Shown in pieces: positions 40,501 to 53,900 of a DNA stretch of 64,000 nt. Source of the DNA: Rhynchospora pubera. Its lineage: Eukaryota > Streptophyta > Magnoliopsida > Poales > Cyperaceae. Within the stretch, counting starts at the first letter, position 1. Every line of letters starts with the position of its first letter. The stretch is taken from NCBI GenBank assembly GCA_028095005.1, contig CM051459.1:21004699-21068698 (forward strand), written 5' to 3'. The position numbers and the translations under genes are program-made. Below the pieces are notes generated by a model. The model made no database searches. It was not told the DNA's origin and saw nothing but the letters and a program-made list of their open reading frames with translations.

Positions 40501-43500
40501 TTATGGTTTACACAGAGTAACGTGCCCTATCACATGGATAGTTCCAATACTCGCACATCACACTCAACATAATTATACCAAGCAATAATTAGCACTCCAA
40601 ACACAGCATATCATTTTTGTGGGGTAATTCCAGAGACGGCCTCCATCAGGTTGTTCAAAATATGTCATAGAAGATGAGGATAACAGCTTAACCTCAACAA
40701 AAGAAGTGCCTTCTGGATTTCTCATGTCACAGACCCAATAGTATTGATGGGATTTATTGAGACTATCATCACTTATCTTCAGGTTTCCAAGTGCAGCCTT
40801 TATGCTAAATGAAGATGGAAAGACCTTCAAACATAACAATTTGAGTCAACATGAAGTCCTGGAAAGAAGCAAATAGGCATGACAGCACCTATTGGTGTGA
40901 AATTGTTATTATGATAGTGCTCTCTCAACTACCTACAATAGTTATGCTTTTGCAACATGATAACAGAACTGAAGCAGACATTATCTAATCTGAATTATGC
41001 TACAATTAATAGAACTGAAATAGAAAATTCCTCCTGAAAGCAAGGAATAACTTCCTCTTCCAGGTGACTTAATAAATAATTAGGTTGCTTTGGTACCGAA
41101 AAAATGGCTTCTAATCCACTATTTTGGACTGAATTTGTTCTGCCTTCAGTAGTTATCCTCGAAACATGTTACTCCATTTTTAGGCCCCATCTTTTAGACC
41201 AAAATATTGAGACTTATTGCATTACCATCAACACAACAGCAACCAGTACCCTCTCTATTCTAGACAGATTCACAAACCTTTATATCGGTGAGTAGATTAT
41301 TCTGCGACAAAGTAGCAATAGAAGACCCAGCCTCGTTCATCAAATAAATTGCAGCCTTGGCCATGTTCAATGTCAAATGGAAAATGACCATGCTCTTGCC
41401 TTTGCCAAGCAAACCCCTTATAGGTGGGTCCCTCACAGTAGTAGAACTGGAATTCTCTTCAGCTTCTGATTCCTTCATTATCGGGCCTGAAAAATTATCT
41501 GACCCATTATCATTGAAAGTTCCATTATCCTTTCCCTCTACATAGTTGATGGCATTTGCAAATTCCATTATCGCTATTATCGTCGGCCTATAGCAGAAGA
41601 AAGACAGTGTTGCGAGTGTGACTATGACCTGTAAAATAAAGGTAAATTACAAAGCACGCAACCGAAATACAATTTACCAAACCAGATTGCCTACACCTGT
41701 ACCATATGTTTTGCCTTTTTTGAGTGATTCTCAACATTCTCAGCTGATTATCAGAATCTAGTCTCAAATCTCAAACCTGACTTTGGAAGAAAATGTACCT
41801 CTATAATTAAACAACTCACTCTGTTATCCAAGTTCTTGTATTGAGGAGAGCTCTGGTCAAAGACTACAATCTGTGCTTTAATGAAGCTATCCGAAGAATG
41901 CTGGTCATCTTTATTCTTCCCCGCCTTCTCACTCCCAGGTTCGGAATCCAAATCAGGGATCAAACCAGGTAACCGGGAAAAGCCAGGAGGCTTCAACGAA
42001 AATTCCACAGAGCTTGTCTGATGCTGGTCAGGATTAGGGGTTTCGTACACCTCGTCAAAGTCATCAGTCGCCTCAAAGAAGTTGTCATCACTTTCATTTT
42101 TTCTCAGAGAATTTCTGCTTCTAGCCCTCTCTAGTGATGCTGGTGATGTGTCCTGTACAGAAATGCCATCGGACTCAGAGCTGATGAAGGATCTTGCGAG
42201 GTATCGGGGCATGGATGATGATCCACCCAACAGAGAGTATTGATCTTCAATTTCAAGAGATCTAAGGATAGTCCCTAAGAGAATGTTTCCGGCCTTCATT
42301 GAGAGTTCCACCTACAGCACAGGCACAGATGATTATCATGTAGGCCTAGTATTAGGTATGCCATATGGATATTCAAATTTAAAAGAGCATTTTTTTTTTC
42401 CTTCTAAAATGGAAAATATACATAAAATGTACAAGAAATACAAAATTTCCTTCTATTTTGGTGGGACTGGTGGCAAGATTTGGACCTTCGTTGCATTCTT
42501 CATGTATTTCAGTTAAGGTGACTTGAGATTGAGCTTAAGCAGGTACAATAAACCCTGAGTCCCTGACTCTATCAAACTGCCTTATTCTTAGAGACAGATA
42601 AAAGGGCATGCACATAAACTTTAATAGCATGTATACCTGGCCACCAACTGCCCTGAACATGAACAAACTTTTCTCGTTGCTCAGTAATATCTTCTTGAAA
42701 TCTTGGTCGCCCTATTTCAGAACAAAAGGTATCATATAACTAAAAAAGATTATCATCACATCAAAGAAATCAACAGTGATAATAAAAGAAAATTCACAAC
42801 AGCACATGACTGCAGATATATTGTCTTCCACAAAAGTACTGTACAAATGATGATGCATACAAAAAAGTAGATCAGTAAGATAATTCTTTTTTGTATAAAA
42901 TGGTTTTTCTAAAAGATAGAATTGCTGGCAGATCAAGATCAATATTCACACACATTTCAAATATTTTGAATCTCAGAGAAACATGCATAAAAATGTACCT
43001 CATAGCTACAGCTAAAGCAAACCCTTAGCTCATCTAGAACACCTGTAAGAAATAATTTCTCAATGACTGCACCATTGGCCACGTTATCGGACTTGAAAGA
43101 ACTATCCCTTGTAAATCCATCAGGGGAGAGGCCTTCAGAAATTGTAGCAACAGAGGGAGCTCCCTGTGCATATTTACAACTAAATTGAGTGAAGGGGAGA
43201 GACTGGTTATAATCTACAACATCTAAATGTGTGTGTAGAGTCAAGAAGATGTAGAAAATTGTGCCATCTTTCTCATGGTACTTCATAAACAGAGCTCTGT
43301 AAAATTCTCATTATTCATAAGTTCTTAAATAACACAAGACAACGATAATATCTATTTAACCAGCTTTGAACCAAAAGAATAATATCGAACTTTGTGTTCA
43401 GTTCCATGATAATGAGGTTTCATAATTGATGTTGCTTAGTCCAATATGTTCCTCTGGGCATGAGAATAGTGTATTAAGAAGAGTGAGAATGCGTGTTCGT

Positions 43501-46500
43501 GGATAGGGTATGTCGGTTGGATGGTGCGTTGAGAATAGAGATGGGAGAGGTTTGATACACATAAACACAGGAATTGCAAACAGCCACTGTTTGCGAATAA
43601 AGATCATGTTTGATTGCACAATGTTCGTGAGTAGAGAAGTTAGTTCACAGACCAACCAAACAACCCTAGTTTCTGAAAATATCTATCAATTTATCCAAAC
43701 TAATTAAAAAATCAAGATGCTATTTAATATTATTATATATTTTCATAAACTGGGATGACCGTTTGCTCCAATGAGACAGTAGCAATGAAAAAGAGACGGG
43801 TAACAGACAGGCTACCGATGCACGATATATGGCTCCTTGCAGTTGCTTATGCCATGTCCTCCTTGCTTCATCACTCTCGCATAATAATATCAAAGCATTC
43901 CCATCTTCAAGCACCTGCTAAACCCCAAATGAGATGACAGAATACAGAAATTTTTAGTTTTTTTAATGAGAAATGTATTTAGTAACTAATTTGCACAAAG
44001 ATTAATGACTATGATATGGGAGAAAACATTCCTTGGGATTGAATTGTCCAGAATCATACATAGCAAGTGTGTTGTCCACACCACCTGCAAGATCACTATT
44101 GACTCGGCGAATCTGTTTTCCTCGTAAACTGCAATGAGTGTACCAAACAGATCATCAACCACAATGGTTTTTAAACATTGTTCAAGTTTGTCCAAATGGC
44201 TTTGCCCACCCTCCAATGTTTCTTTGGAACCAGATGATTCAAATCAATCTGGATCCTGCCTATTGATGGTAATATTTTAAAAAAATCCATCTATAAGAAA
44301 TATAAGTATGCTTTAATTCTACACATCAGAGAGATCTGAACCGCTACAGTTTAATGCCATTTGGGCAGATCCTCATCCATTTAAAAAAAAAGGAAAGAAA
44401 CCCTTACAGAGTGGAAAATTTTGGTACACCACACAAGACTACTACAATATGCTAAAAGTGCAGGTAGATTTATATGGCCTCTTTAAAACTCATTCATTAA
44501 AGCTATGTCATGTAGATAAAGAAAGAATTTAAACAAACCTGATCCACCGTTTGTATACTGGAGAAGTATTGTTTTCAAAAATATAAAGAAAGGGCCCCAC
44601 CAGGCGTAGGTACCTCTGTTGCCAGACAGGTTCTCTGTTCCCTACACCCTGTTGTGAAAAAGAAAATATCAGATGGATTTTCGTGGAAAGATGAAAGCAA
44701 TTATCATTCAATCATTGGAGAACAAGAAAATAGGATCCTAAACAGAATTTACTATTCCCAATACAATTGTATACTTGTGGTGTATAGGACACCAATTACT
44801 CATCTTTTTGGCATACTTGGGCCCATCTAAGTGTTCTCTGCAATCAAACATCAAATGACAAAGAGAACACCATCCTTTCTTTTATTTTTTTATTTTTTTA
44901 TTTTTTTTTTGCGTAACCTAAAGAAATAAATATACTTGAAAAGGTGTAGTTTCAGAAAGGAAAACATGATGGCAACCTTCCAAGATAGAACAGATAACCA
45001 TCCCTCGAGATTAGCCTGATCCTGTAATTGCATTATACTTTGGTCTGTACCAGTGTTGTCCCCTTGAAAAACCTTCGAAACAGCCATTAATCGGTGATAC
45101 CGAGCTGGGGAAAAGTGGAATCCCAGAGATGGCAACCTAACTGCGAGTCTTGTAGATGGGTAGCAGGGATTCTCCAATTGAATCTATAAAAGAAAAGCCA
45201 GGAAACGATTGTCAGTAAACAAATAAAAAGACTGTCCAAAGAAAAAAGTTTTTTAAGTATTATAATACTAAGGCCTGATGAAATTAGATAAAACAAGGAA
45301 TAAATGCTGCAGAGCAAAATTTATTGACAATGACAAGAGAAAATGGTAAACATAAAGACCATAAAAAATTTTAGAAATACTAGCATAAGATGCCGTCATA
45401 TGTGGGCAAATAAAGAAACAAAATAATGTTAGGTTATTGAAAATATGTTGCTCAATCTACCAGCGATACAGGTAGTTCATAAATTTGTTTCTTTATAGAC
45501 GGAAAACCAAAATATATTATTTCTTCGTCAAGCGATTGATATCCAACCACATATCAAATCGATCGAATGGTACAAACATGTGTTTACACGCTAGATCTAG
45601 CGTGTAACACCTCTTGGATCCATGCGTTTATAAGGAGTAGAGATTATATTATATATTTTAAAAATAACTTGTAACTGTTTATGTCTCAATATTCATAAGT
45701 TCAATGCTTGTTGTTTCTGTCTGTTTGGGAACTTTTTAAAGCATATCAATAAATGAAGATAATAGGCACCTGCTGAAGTTTAACAACAATCCCACATTTA
45801 TCAATAACTGGCAAGAGAATATTGCTACCCAATGGATTGGGACCTATTTCAACTGGTGACAAGCTCCACTCATAATCACCATCAACAAGGAATGCTGAGA
45901 CATCACTCAAGTCAAGGTTAAATTGTAGATACATATCTTCCTCCTCATCTGCAGAGTCGTAGTCCCACATCTCCTGGTTCCCAAAGTTAAACCTTGTTAG
46001 TGATGTAATCGTACAAGGTGAATATTACATACCATACATTAAAATAAAAAAATTGAAAAACTTCCATACGAATTTCACCAAAACCTTAACCTTAGTTCCT
46101 CGAACTTGTTTCAATTCTTTTTTCTCCTTTTTTTTTTCTTCTTTCTGCTTTCCTTCGTTCGTTTTCATTTTATTTATTCTTTCACTTCTTCTTTTTTCAT
46201 CCTTCTTTTGTCTCTTTCAATCGGATTTTATTGAGGATATAAGATACAAGCACATGGCTATTAGTTAAAATCTCATGCGTCTGTTACAATATATCATTGC
46301 GCACCTACTGTGGCTATGAACAAAACCACCACCCATGGTGTGGGGGCAGCCTCGGGATTTTGGTTGGAGGGTGGGGTGGTGGAGGAGTGGAACTCAGGCT
46401 TTTAGGCCAATCAATTAGTAAATGTAACTAATACAAGCCACAAATCTGATACTCACAAATCAACATAATAACATTTTATCCAGGTGTAACATTAGAAAAA

Positions 46501-47930
46501 AAGACCTTATATGATCATTTTACATGTTTGGAAACTATTCCTCAGAAATTCTAACTTTCATATCATTATCATAAATTGTGTCAACCAAACCAAAATTCTG
46601 TCCAAGAATGACCTCACCCCTAACTAATATATTCCCAACAAAAGGAGAGAGAGGACCTGTGTACGTAAAATCAAATTTCCGAGGTCAAGCAGAAGTTTTG
46701 TTTCATGTACACCATCTGGGCAGAACTTGCTGGGAATGGTGATCTTTGGAGCAGCAATGTCAAGGTCCAGAGAAAATCTACACGAGTGTGATTAAAATTC
46801 AGGATTAAAACAATGATGGATGTAAGAATATCCAAGTACAACTGACATGAGACAAATGCCTATTTACAAGCCTCAGAAGTAAATCCAATATTCACGATAG
46901 ATGTGGTAAACACAAAGCAATGTACTCTGGCATTACTCTGATGTTTGAAGAAAGATATAAGGCTGTGCACTCATAAGTCACACCAGGTAGAGGATTGTTT
47001 CTCCAATCAAAATATATAGGTCGATCTCCCCAAAACCCAACACTACTATAGTTATGAACTTATGATGTTAATTTTCTGCATATTTCTGTATTATTAACAA
47101 CATCAACAACAATGAAGCTTTTAGTCACAAACGAGTTGGGATAAGCTAGAAATAAAACCCAACAAGATCAATCAGGAAAAAGATTAACCAGTATTTAAAC
47201 AGCCTGAAAAATGTCATATATACACAAATGAGTTCAAACTGTAATCTCATCCAAACCTTATCAAGAGTACCAATTATTTTTCTAAGCAAATAAAAGATCA
47301 TACTAACAAGTTGTGAAAAGAACCTGGCTTTCTCCTTTAGTGCCCTTGTGACTTGTTGTTGAGCAGTCCGCTTAACTTCATCAATGGTCATCTTTGCATA
47401 ACACAGTCATGAAATATAAAACACGCTATTCAGTCTCCCACGTGTTATGGTGAACCAAATCAATAACTGAAAAGTTCCCTTTCTTCTTTTCTTTTCTGTG
47501 TTGGTATTATCTAGTTAAAGATTGAAACCATACTTTTTAGTATCGTGCGATTCACGTAGCGAATCGTACGTAGCGGTACGAGTCAAAGGCCAATCGAGAC
47601 GAATCGTGCCTCTGTATCGCCGACTCTTGGTATCGTTGGAATCGTGAGCGCGACGGCGTGCGATTCGCGTATCGTATCGATGCGTACGATATGAGCGATA
47701 CGCTATCGACCAATCAGAGCGCAAGATGCACAGCGGCGTTCAACTTTTTTAATAAAATATTTCTTCGTCCTTTGTTCGTGCCGACTAATCGTGCGCCAGA
47801 GATGGGAAAATGTGAATGGGAAAGGGAAAGAGAAGAAACCGACATGTGGGACCCTTATTAATTGACATGAAATGGGCTCAAGTGGGCTTTATCCTCTGTT
47901 TCTCTTTTCCGTATAATTTACATTATATAG

Positions 47931-47983
<53 letters not shown>

Positions 47984-50900
47984 GAGGTGGGCTAAAGTGC
48001 CATAGATGGCAATGCCATAGACGTCTTTTTTGAGTCATTTTTTAAAGATCCGAAATTCAATCAGTTAATCCAAACCGTTCAAATTGATCACCATATTGAA
48101 ATACCATTGGAGACCAAATTTTACATTTTTTTTTATTTTTTTGGTATTTATTTTGATATGTTCAAATTGGAGGGTCTGAAATACTCCAATTATAACGTTT
48201 TTTTAAAATATCATAATAAATAGCAAAAAAATTCGAAAAAATGTAAAATTTGGTCTCCAAGGATATTTTAATGTGGTGAATAACTTGAATGGTTCAAATC
48301 GAGAATTTGAACTTTGGATCTCGAAAAACGACTCTATGGCACGGGACCCTCTGTGCCATCTATGGCACATTAGCCATCCTCATAATAATAATAATAATAA
48401 TAATATAATACAATATAATGATTATGATAATTATAATTTATATATTATATAGTATAATATTTTATAAACAATATAATAATTAATAATGAATATGAACATT
48501 ATAATAATATAATATTATACAAGTACAACATAATGAATAACTACAATTTTTATATTTTATATAGTAAATATAATATAATAATGATAATAAAAATACAATA
48601 ATTTATAATCTAATTTTATAATTTATTCAGATGATGTTACTAAAAAACAATTAGATAGATTATATAGTAATAAGTAATAACCAATAGTCATAGACTACAC
48701 CTAATGATGCCTAGATGGATAAATGATTATAATAATGATATAGTGCTTTACTAAATCTTCCTTTTAATGAAAAATCTTCCAATATATGTTCTAACTAATT
48801 ATTCTACTTGATTTCATGGATAGCTTAGTGTATCTTTGACGATTCGTTACGATACACGATACATGGTTCGATACTAAATCCATCGATACACGATACATTT
48901 TACGATTCTAAAAGTATGATTGAAACTGCTTAACCTGAACAGCTGCTGCAGCCTCCATTGCTAGGTTTTGACTAATTGTTGGGCTGCTCTTGAAGAAAGC
49001 CACTATTAGATCAATAGACTCCTTTAGATACTGTAAAAACAACCAAGAAGCAAAAAAATGAGCCTGCTATTAATAATAAAGACTATTAGCATAGGCCCAG
49101 TGTTCTGCTTGATTGCATTCATCAGGCTAGTCTTCATTATTTAAGTTTGCACTAGAGATCTAAATTTGATTTTGTTCAACTATTTGTGCAAAACAAAGTT
49201 TTAACTCTAATTACAAAGCTGTGTAATGGTAATTCAAAATTTACAGTTTAAGTATTTCCTCGCATGAAAGGGTTCTTACCGTGACATAACAAGGCTTAGC
49301 TTTAGCTGTGAAACTCCAGTCTATGGGCTCCTCAAAAGGCTTATAGTAGAAGACACCGCCAAATGAATCAGATGCTGTGGCACTCTGTCATCAACTTAGT
49401 ACATCAGTACACTTTTCCATGATGAGGGTACATTGCAATTCAAGACCAAATGAATAAAGAAGTTTTTATGTCCTATAACCTCATCATATATACATGTAAG
49501 ACTAAAACTCGTTGCAATTCTGTGAAACATGGTGGCTTATAAAATTATAATCATAGTATCGTCTCTCCTAACTTCATGAACAATCAATATAAACTCTCTT
49601 TCTTTCCGCTCACAAAGAAAGATTGACAAACAGTAGTTCAGAGGCCTTAAAATTAAAATTACTCTCTGTTGTTGTATAAATGCCATGATATACTTCAATA
49701 TGCGTCTGCCAAAAAATGCACTTCTGTGACTGTGTACGGTATAAAACTACAAACAAAATTTGCCTTAAAAAATGACAAAAATTAACCTTGGCAAGTAGGC
49801 CATAAGGAGATGATAATTTATATGAATCAAGATTCACGTCAAAAATCTTTGTTTCAGTGTACATCTGGAGATTGCAGAGCAACTCATCACATGATAAGTC
49901 AGCCAGGCATTCATCTCCTTGTGTAAGCCTTGATGCATTGTGTTTCATGCGTACTTTGAGTGAGAACTGAATCAAGTTCTTATCCTGAATGCTTAGCAGG
50001 AACTCGTCAGAGTTCTCTTTGCTATAGCCAATTATCTTGTTTAGTTTCTCCCAGTCTTCATCAGTTAAACCCTTTAGTTCAGGCTCTTCCTTAGTGGAAC
50101 CAGTCCTACATAAAGGAGTTGCTTCAAGTTCTATAATAAACAGTACATGTACAAAATGGATACAAATATTATAAAATCAAATATTCAAATCCTCTAGTTT
50201 CCTCAGGAGATTGAAAAGATCTCAAAAGTTTACTTACAAGTTTGCCAAGGTGATGTAAGACAACTAAATTTGTAAACTATCAAAGTTCTTGCCATCTGTG
50301 TTTTTGTTTGATATTTCATGTCACTATATATTGCAAATTTAAAACCTTCGATGAACAGTAAAAGAGCATCAAATCTCAACATTTTTCACCAGGAAAAATT
50401 TGAGATGTCATATCGATCACATCTGAATGTCCAAACTTGTAATTTACTTATGTTCATCAATCCATTGTCAAGCTTGTTAACTCAGCTGCCAGTCAATGAA
50501 GTTCCAACCCATAGATTAGTATAATTTTAATTATAGAATTTTTGTTTTTTGCTAACCACTATTTCAGCATTTCCTTCTGTAGTTGTGCAGTAAGAGCTAG
50601 TCAAGGGTGTAATAATATCCTAAACTAAGGTCTTTAGAAAGAGAGAAGGTACCCAAATGGCCACCATGATTGCTTGGCCTTCTGTTTCCTTGAATTTATC
50701 TCGATTTTTGTTGACTCTTCTACAAATTTATGTGCCAACATCCTGAAAGATATCAACCAAATAAAAATTGAAAACCAAAAATTAATTTAAACCAACAAAC
50801 ACTCTTTTCTGTTTCTGTTATCTCTTACCTCCACTGGAGAATAACCTCAGTATCAAGCTGACGATCTAACTTTTTAATCTCCTCATCATCATCTATAACC

Positions 50901-53900
50901 ATACGACTTAAGTCGGCTTTCAGCAGCGACGCATAAAGAGAGACATACTTTTTGCGAAGCTTTGAGTATCTCAAAACTTGATCCCAGGCTAGCCTTCCAC
51001 TGTTTTTCATACAAATGAATAATTACTAATATGCAGTCATTTGTAAGTAAAATTATAGCCAAGTATCATCAAATGATAAACACACAAAGAATTATAGCTG
51101 ATACTGCAAACAACTTTAAATTCCAAGTTGCATTATTAAGAGAGGCACATTCTGCCTTTGTTCCCAATCCAACCTGGCATAACTTCCTTTTGGTAGACAA
51201 AATCCCCATTTTCTTTCATAATACCGTATAACTTTATCTATTTGTCCTAGTGAACGAAGGTCAACCAAAGCAGGCTCTAGAAAAAATATAACAAACTCAG
51301 AAGATATCGAGATAAGATAAAAAATAATGTAGAGGAGCAGAATATGTGTCTTAGATCATCTCACCTTGTCTTTTTGGTCTCCTCAGTAACTACTCTATAA
51401 GCATACTTCCACCATGATTTTGGATCTGACTTTACTGGCAAAGAAGGACGATAATGAGCATACTTGAGTCTTTGGTTGAAAGATGAGAAATTATCTGCCA
51501 TCATTATTATGTCCCTGTAACCATCCTATGACCAACAAAAAATGATTTTAGCAAGTCACTTGAACTCGATTAATTCATAGCAACAAATTATAATATTGAT
51601 ATTAATGACCAAGTTAGCAATTAACAGGACATAACTCAACAAAACCTCAACATATCATATAATCTCAGTAAACCTTAGCATGCAGTTAACAAATACCAGC
51701 ATAAAATAACTGTACGGAAGTCCCAAGTTTTGTGAAACCAATAGCCAAACCAGCAACTTAAGTCCAAATTTCAAAAACATGCTGACCAGTGAAGAACTGG
51801 TCATTGCCAAATGGAAATAGAACTGAACTCCAACGATGGTAATAATAGGCTATAATAGTATGTAAATAACCTTTGACAGTGACAGTGTAACATCATCCAA
51901 GTCTACAGCAGCCTTTTGTAATGCCTGATTTGTTCTTCTAGCCTCCAGTAGCCGTAGTTTTGTATATATTGCAGTACCAGTTACTGGTTGTAGAATATAG
52001 CTGTGTTTAAAAGAAGCTTTTTCAGATGTACTATCATCCTTCTCCCCAAATTCGAATATCTGAAAAACAAAATTAGCAGTTAGCACGACAGAGAACCTTC
52101 CAGATTTTAGTATCATCTGGTAAGAATTAGTATATTCTAAAGTGGAATGATGCAAACATTTGTCTGGGAAAAGTTTCTCTCTTTCTTTTTATAGTTTATT
52201 TTGTGTGTTTAATTTTAATAGAGGATTTTATCTAGTGACCCGGGGTTTAACTCAGGAAATAAGCATCAAATTCTGGCTGAAAATGTCTTGCAAACTCCAA
52301 AAGTATTGATGCTGTAATACTAAAACAAGGTCAAGGGTCAGGTATAACAATAAACACTTAAAAGTGCCAAAGAACTCGAGACCCGATTACCCATAGCCCC
52401 CATTGTACTGACCTGTCACAAGACTAACAAAATGTTGGCAACAAAATACCTGGCTCCATTCTGAAGGACGAAAATCTTCCCACGGCTTATCAACTTCCCA
52501 CGGGTTGCTATCCGAGTCAAAATAGAAAGCTAAGCTCTCAAGCACCACAGACTGCTCTTAAATAAAAAACAATTGACAGAGCTTAAGAGGAAAAAGAAAA
52601 AGATAATCCCGACAGATGAAGGAAAGCATTGCACTATGCACCAACACCTTTCATCTTATTCATCCATGATTTACGTAACAAAATCCTCATTTAACATATC
52701 TTTATGCAACATCGCCAGCAGCCAGCAGGGGTGACAGTTTATGGCCCAACCTGATAGGTCACTCTGAACTTAAATTATGTTTCATATCCTTCCTTTCTCC
52801 TTTTCTTTCCTTCTAATTGTACTCTCACTTTTCATTTATGATCAATAGTGGGCATTTTACATTTAAAAAGTAAAACAATCTTTAAATCAACCCATTGTTA
52901 ACATACAAATAAAATGAAATTCCATGCAATCAAGGAGATGAAATCCAAAAATCTAAGAATTCTAAATCAAGCAGCTAGCAGTTCAATACAGGTCAATGTT
53001 TCCTCTAGTCGGCCAAACCCTAACCATTCTAGCTATTTTATTTGATACTGATAGGAATTAAGACAGAACCAAAAGAATGTGGTAATATGGTAATCCTTCC
53101 TTGGTAAGTGGTAACTAAGAGGTATGTAAATGTACCTTTCGAATACGATCTAAATTTACTCCTGTGGCAAAAGTTTCAGTCCCATGATCATCAACTGTTA
53201 CAGCCAAGAGCTTACCGAGTGTCAATCCAGCTGCAAATGGATGACCTGGATTGCTAGAAATAAAAGATGCCTTGTCTCTCAGAATTTAATTGGAGAATAA
53301 CAGAAAGAGATTAAAAAAAGGAGAAAATAAGAGAGCAGCTACCTCTCAGTATCCTCATATCTTATGTGGATGTTGCTGATAGAAAGCTTGAGATTCCCAA
53401 CTATTGTGTTTATGACAGAGCTTAGCCATGATGTGTTCTTCAAAGAAAACCAACCATGTATGTTAGATAAATGAATGATAGAGGAAATAAGTTTACTGAA
53501 AATAATTTCGTTATATAAAACAATGAGGCATATACCAGAACAAAAAGATGGCATGGAAATAAACTCTCAAATGACCAACATACTTACAAGTATACTACAG
53601 TTAAACAAAAAAATAAGTTAATAGTTGATATTCAAAAAGTTCGTACTGCTTCAGGTTTTAGCTCATCCCTCGCCTCCAGTAACTTCATCTCCATCTCCTT
53701 CAAAAACAAGAACAGCATTCTAAATTGTTAAACAAAGCCAACTAGGGCCACTGAAAAAACACATTAGCTTTGTTTCTGGTTCCCTCTCAAACAAGAACAA
53801 TACTTTAAAACATTAAATCATTTGAAACCTACATATATTTTCTGGTCAGGGAGATATACACAGAGAACAAAACCCATCTGATGTCAATTACTAATGAGAA

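Larger units (their letters stand above)
47529..48918. mobile_element. 1.39-kb terminal-inverted-repeat element in VPS13 intron 14
   Basis: Ends CATACTTTTTAGTATCGT and the inverse of ACGATTCTAAAAGTATG pair. Both sides carry ATTGAAAC (47521-47528 and 48919-48926), an 8-bp target duplication, or 9 bp if the shared G is counted. Both subterminal zones are full of GATACGATAC/CGATTCG-type motifs (47540-47705 and 48835-48910). There is no transposase, so it is non-autonomous; hAT or Mutator-like are both possible. Inside are a (TAA)n tract and a second, foldback element. Confidence 0.85.
44977..50999 (-). other. VPS13: VPS13 coding exons 10-18
   Basis: Exons: 50829-50999, 50653-50742, 49787-50105, 49280-49384, 48935-49030, 47324-47391, 46657-46777, 45770-45973, 44977-45183. 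They cover residues of about 352-812. Exons 12-16 carry the conserved VPS13 motifs MTIDEVKRTAQQQV and LDLDIAAPKITIPSKFCPDG. Exon 17 has an acidic run DYDSADEEEDMYLQFNLDL. Intron 14 is the one invaded by the 1.39-kb terminal-inverted-repeat element. Confidence 0.92.

Noticed and set aside
41104..41545. Plus-strand ORFs within VPS13 exon 25 and its intron
   Set aside because: They are antisense to a conserved VPS13 exon and have no resemblance to a protein family.
47515..47861. ORFs rich in Arg, Tyr and Asp around 47515-47861
   Set aside because: They arise from the GATACGAT-type motif array of the intron 14 element, not from coding sequence.
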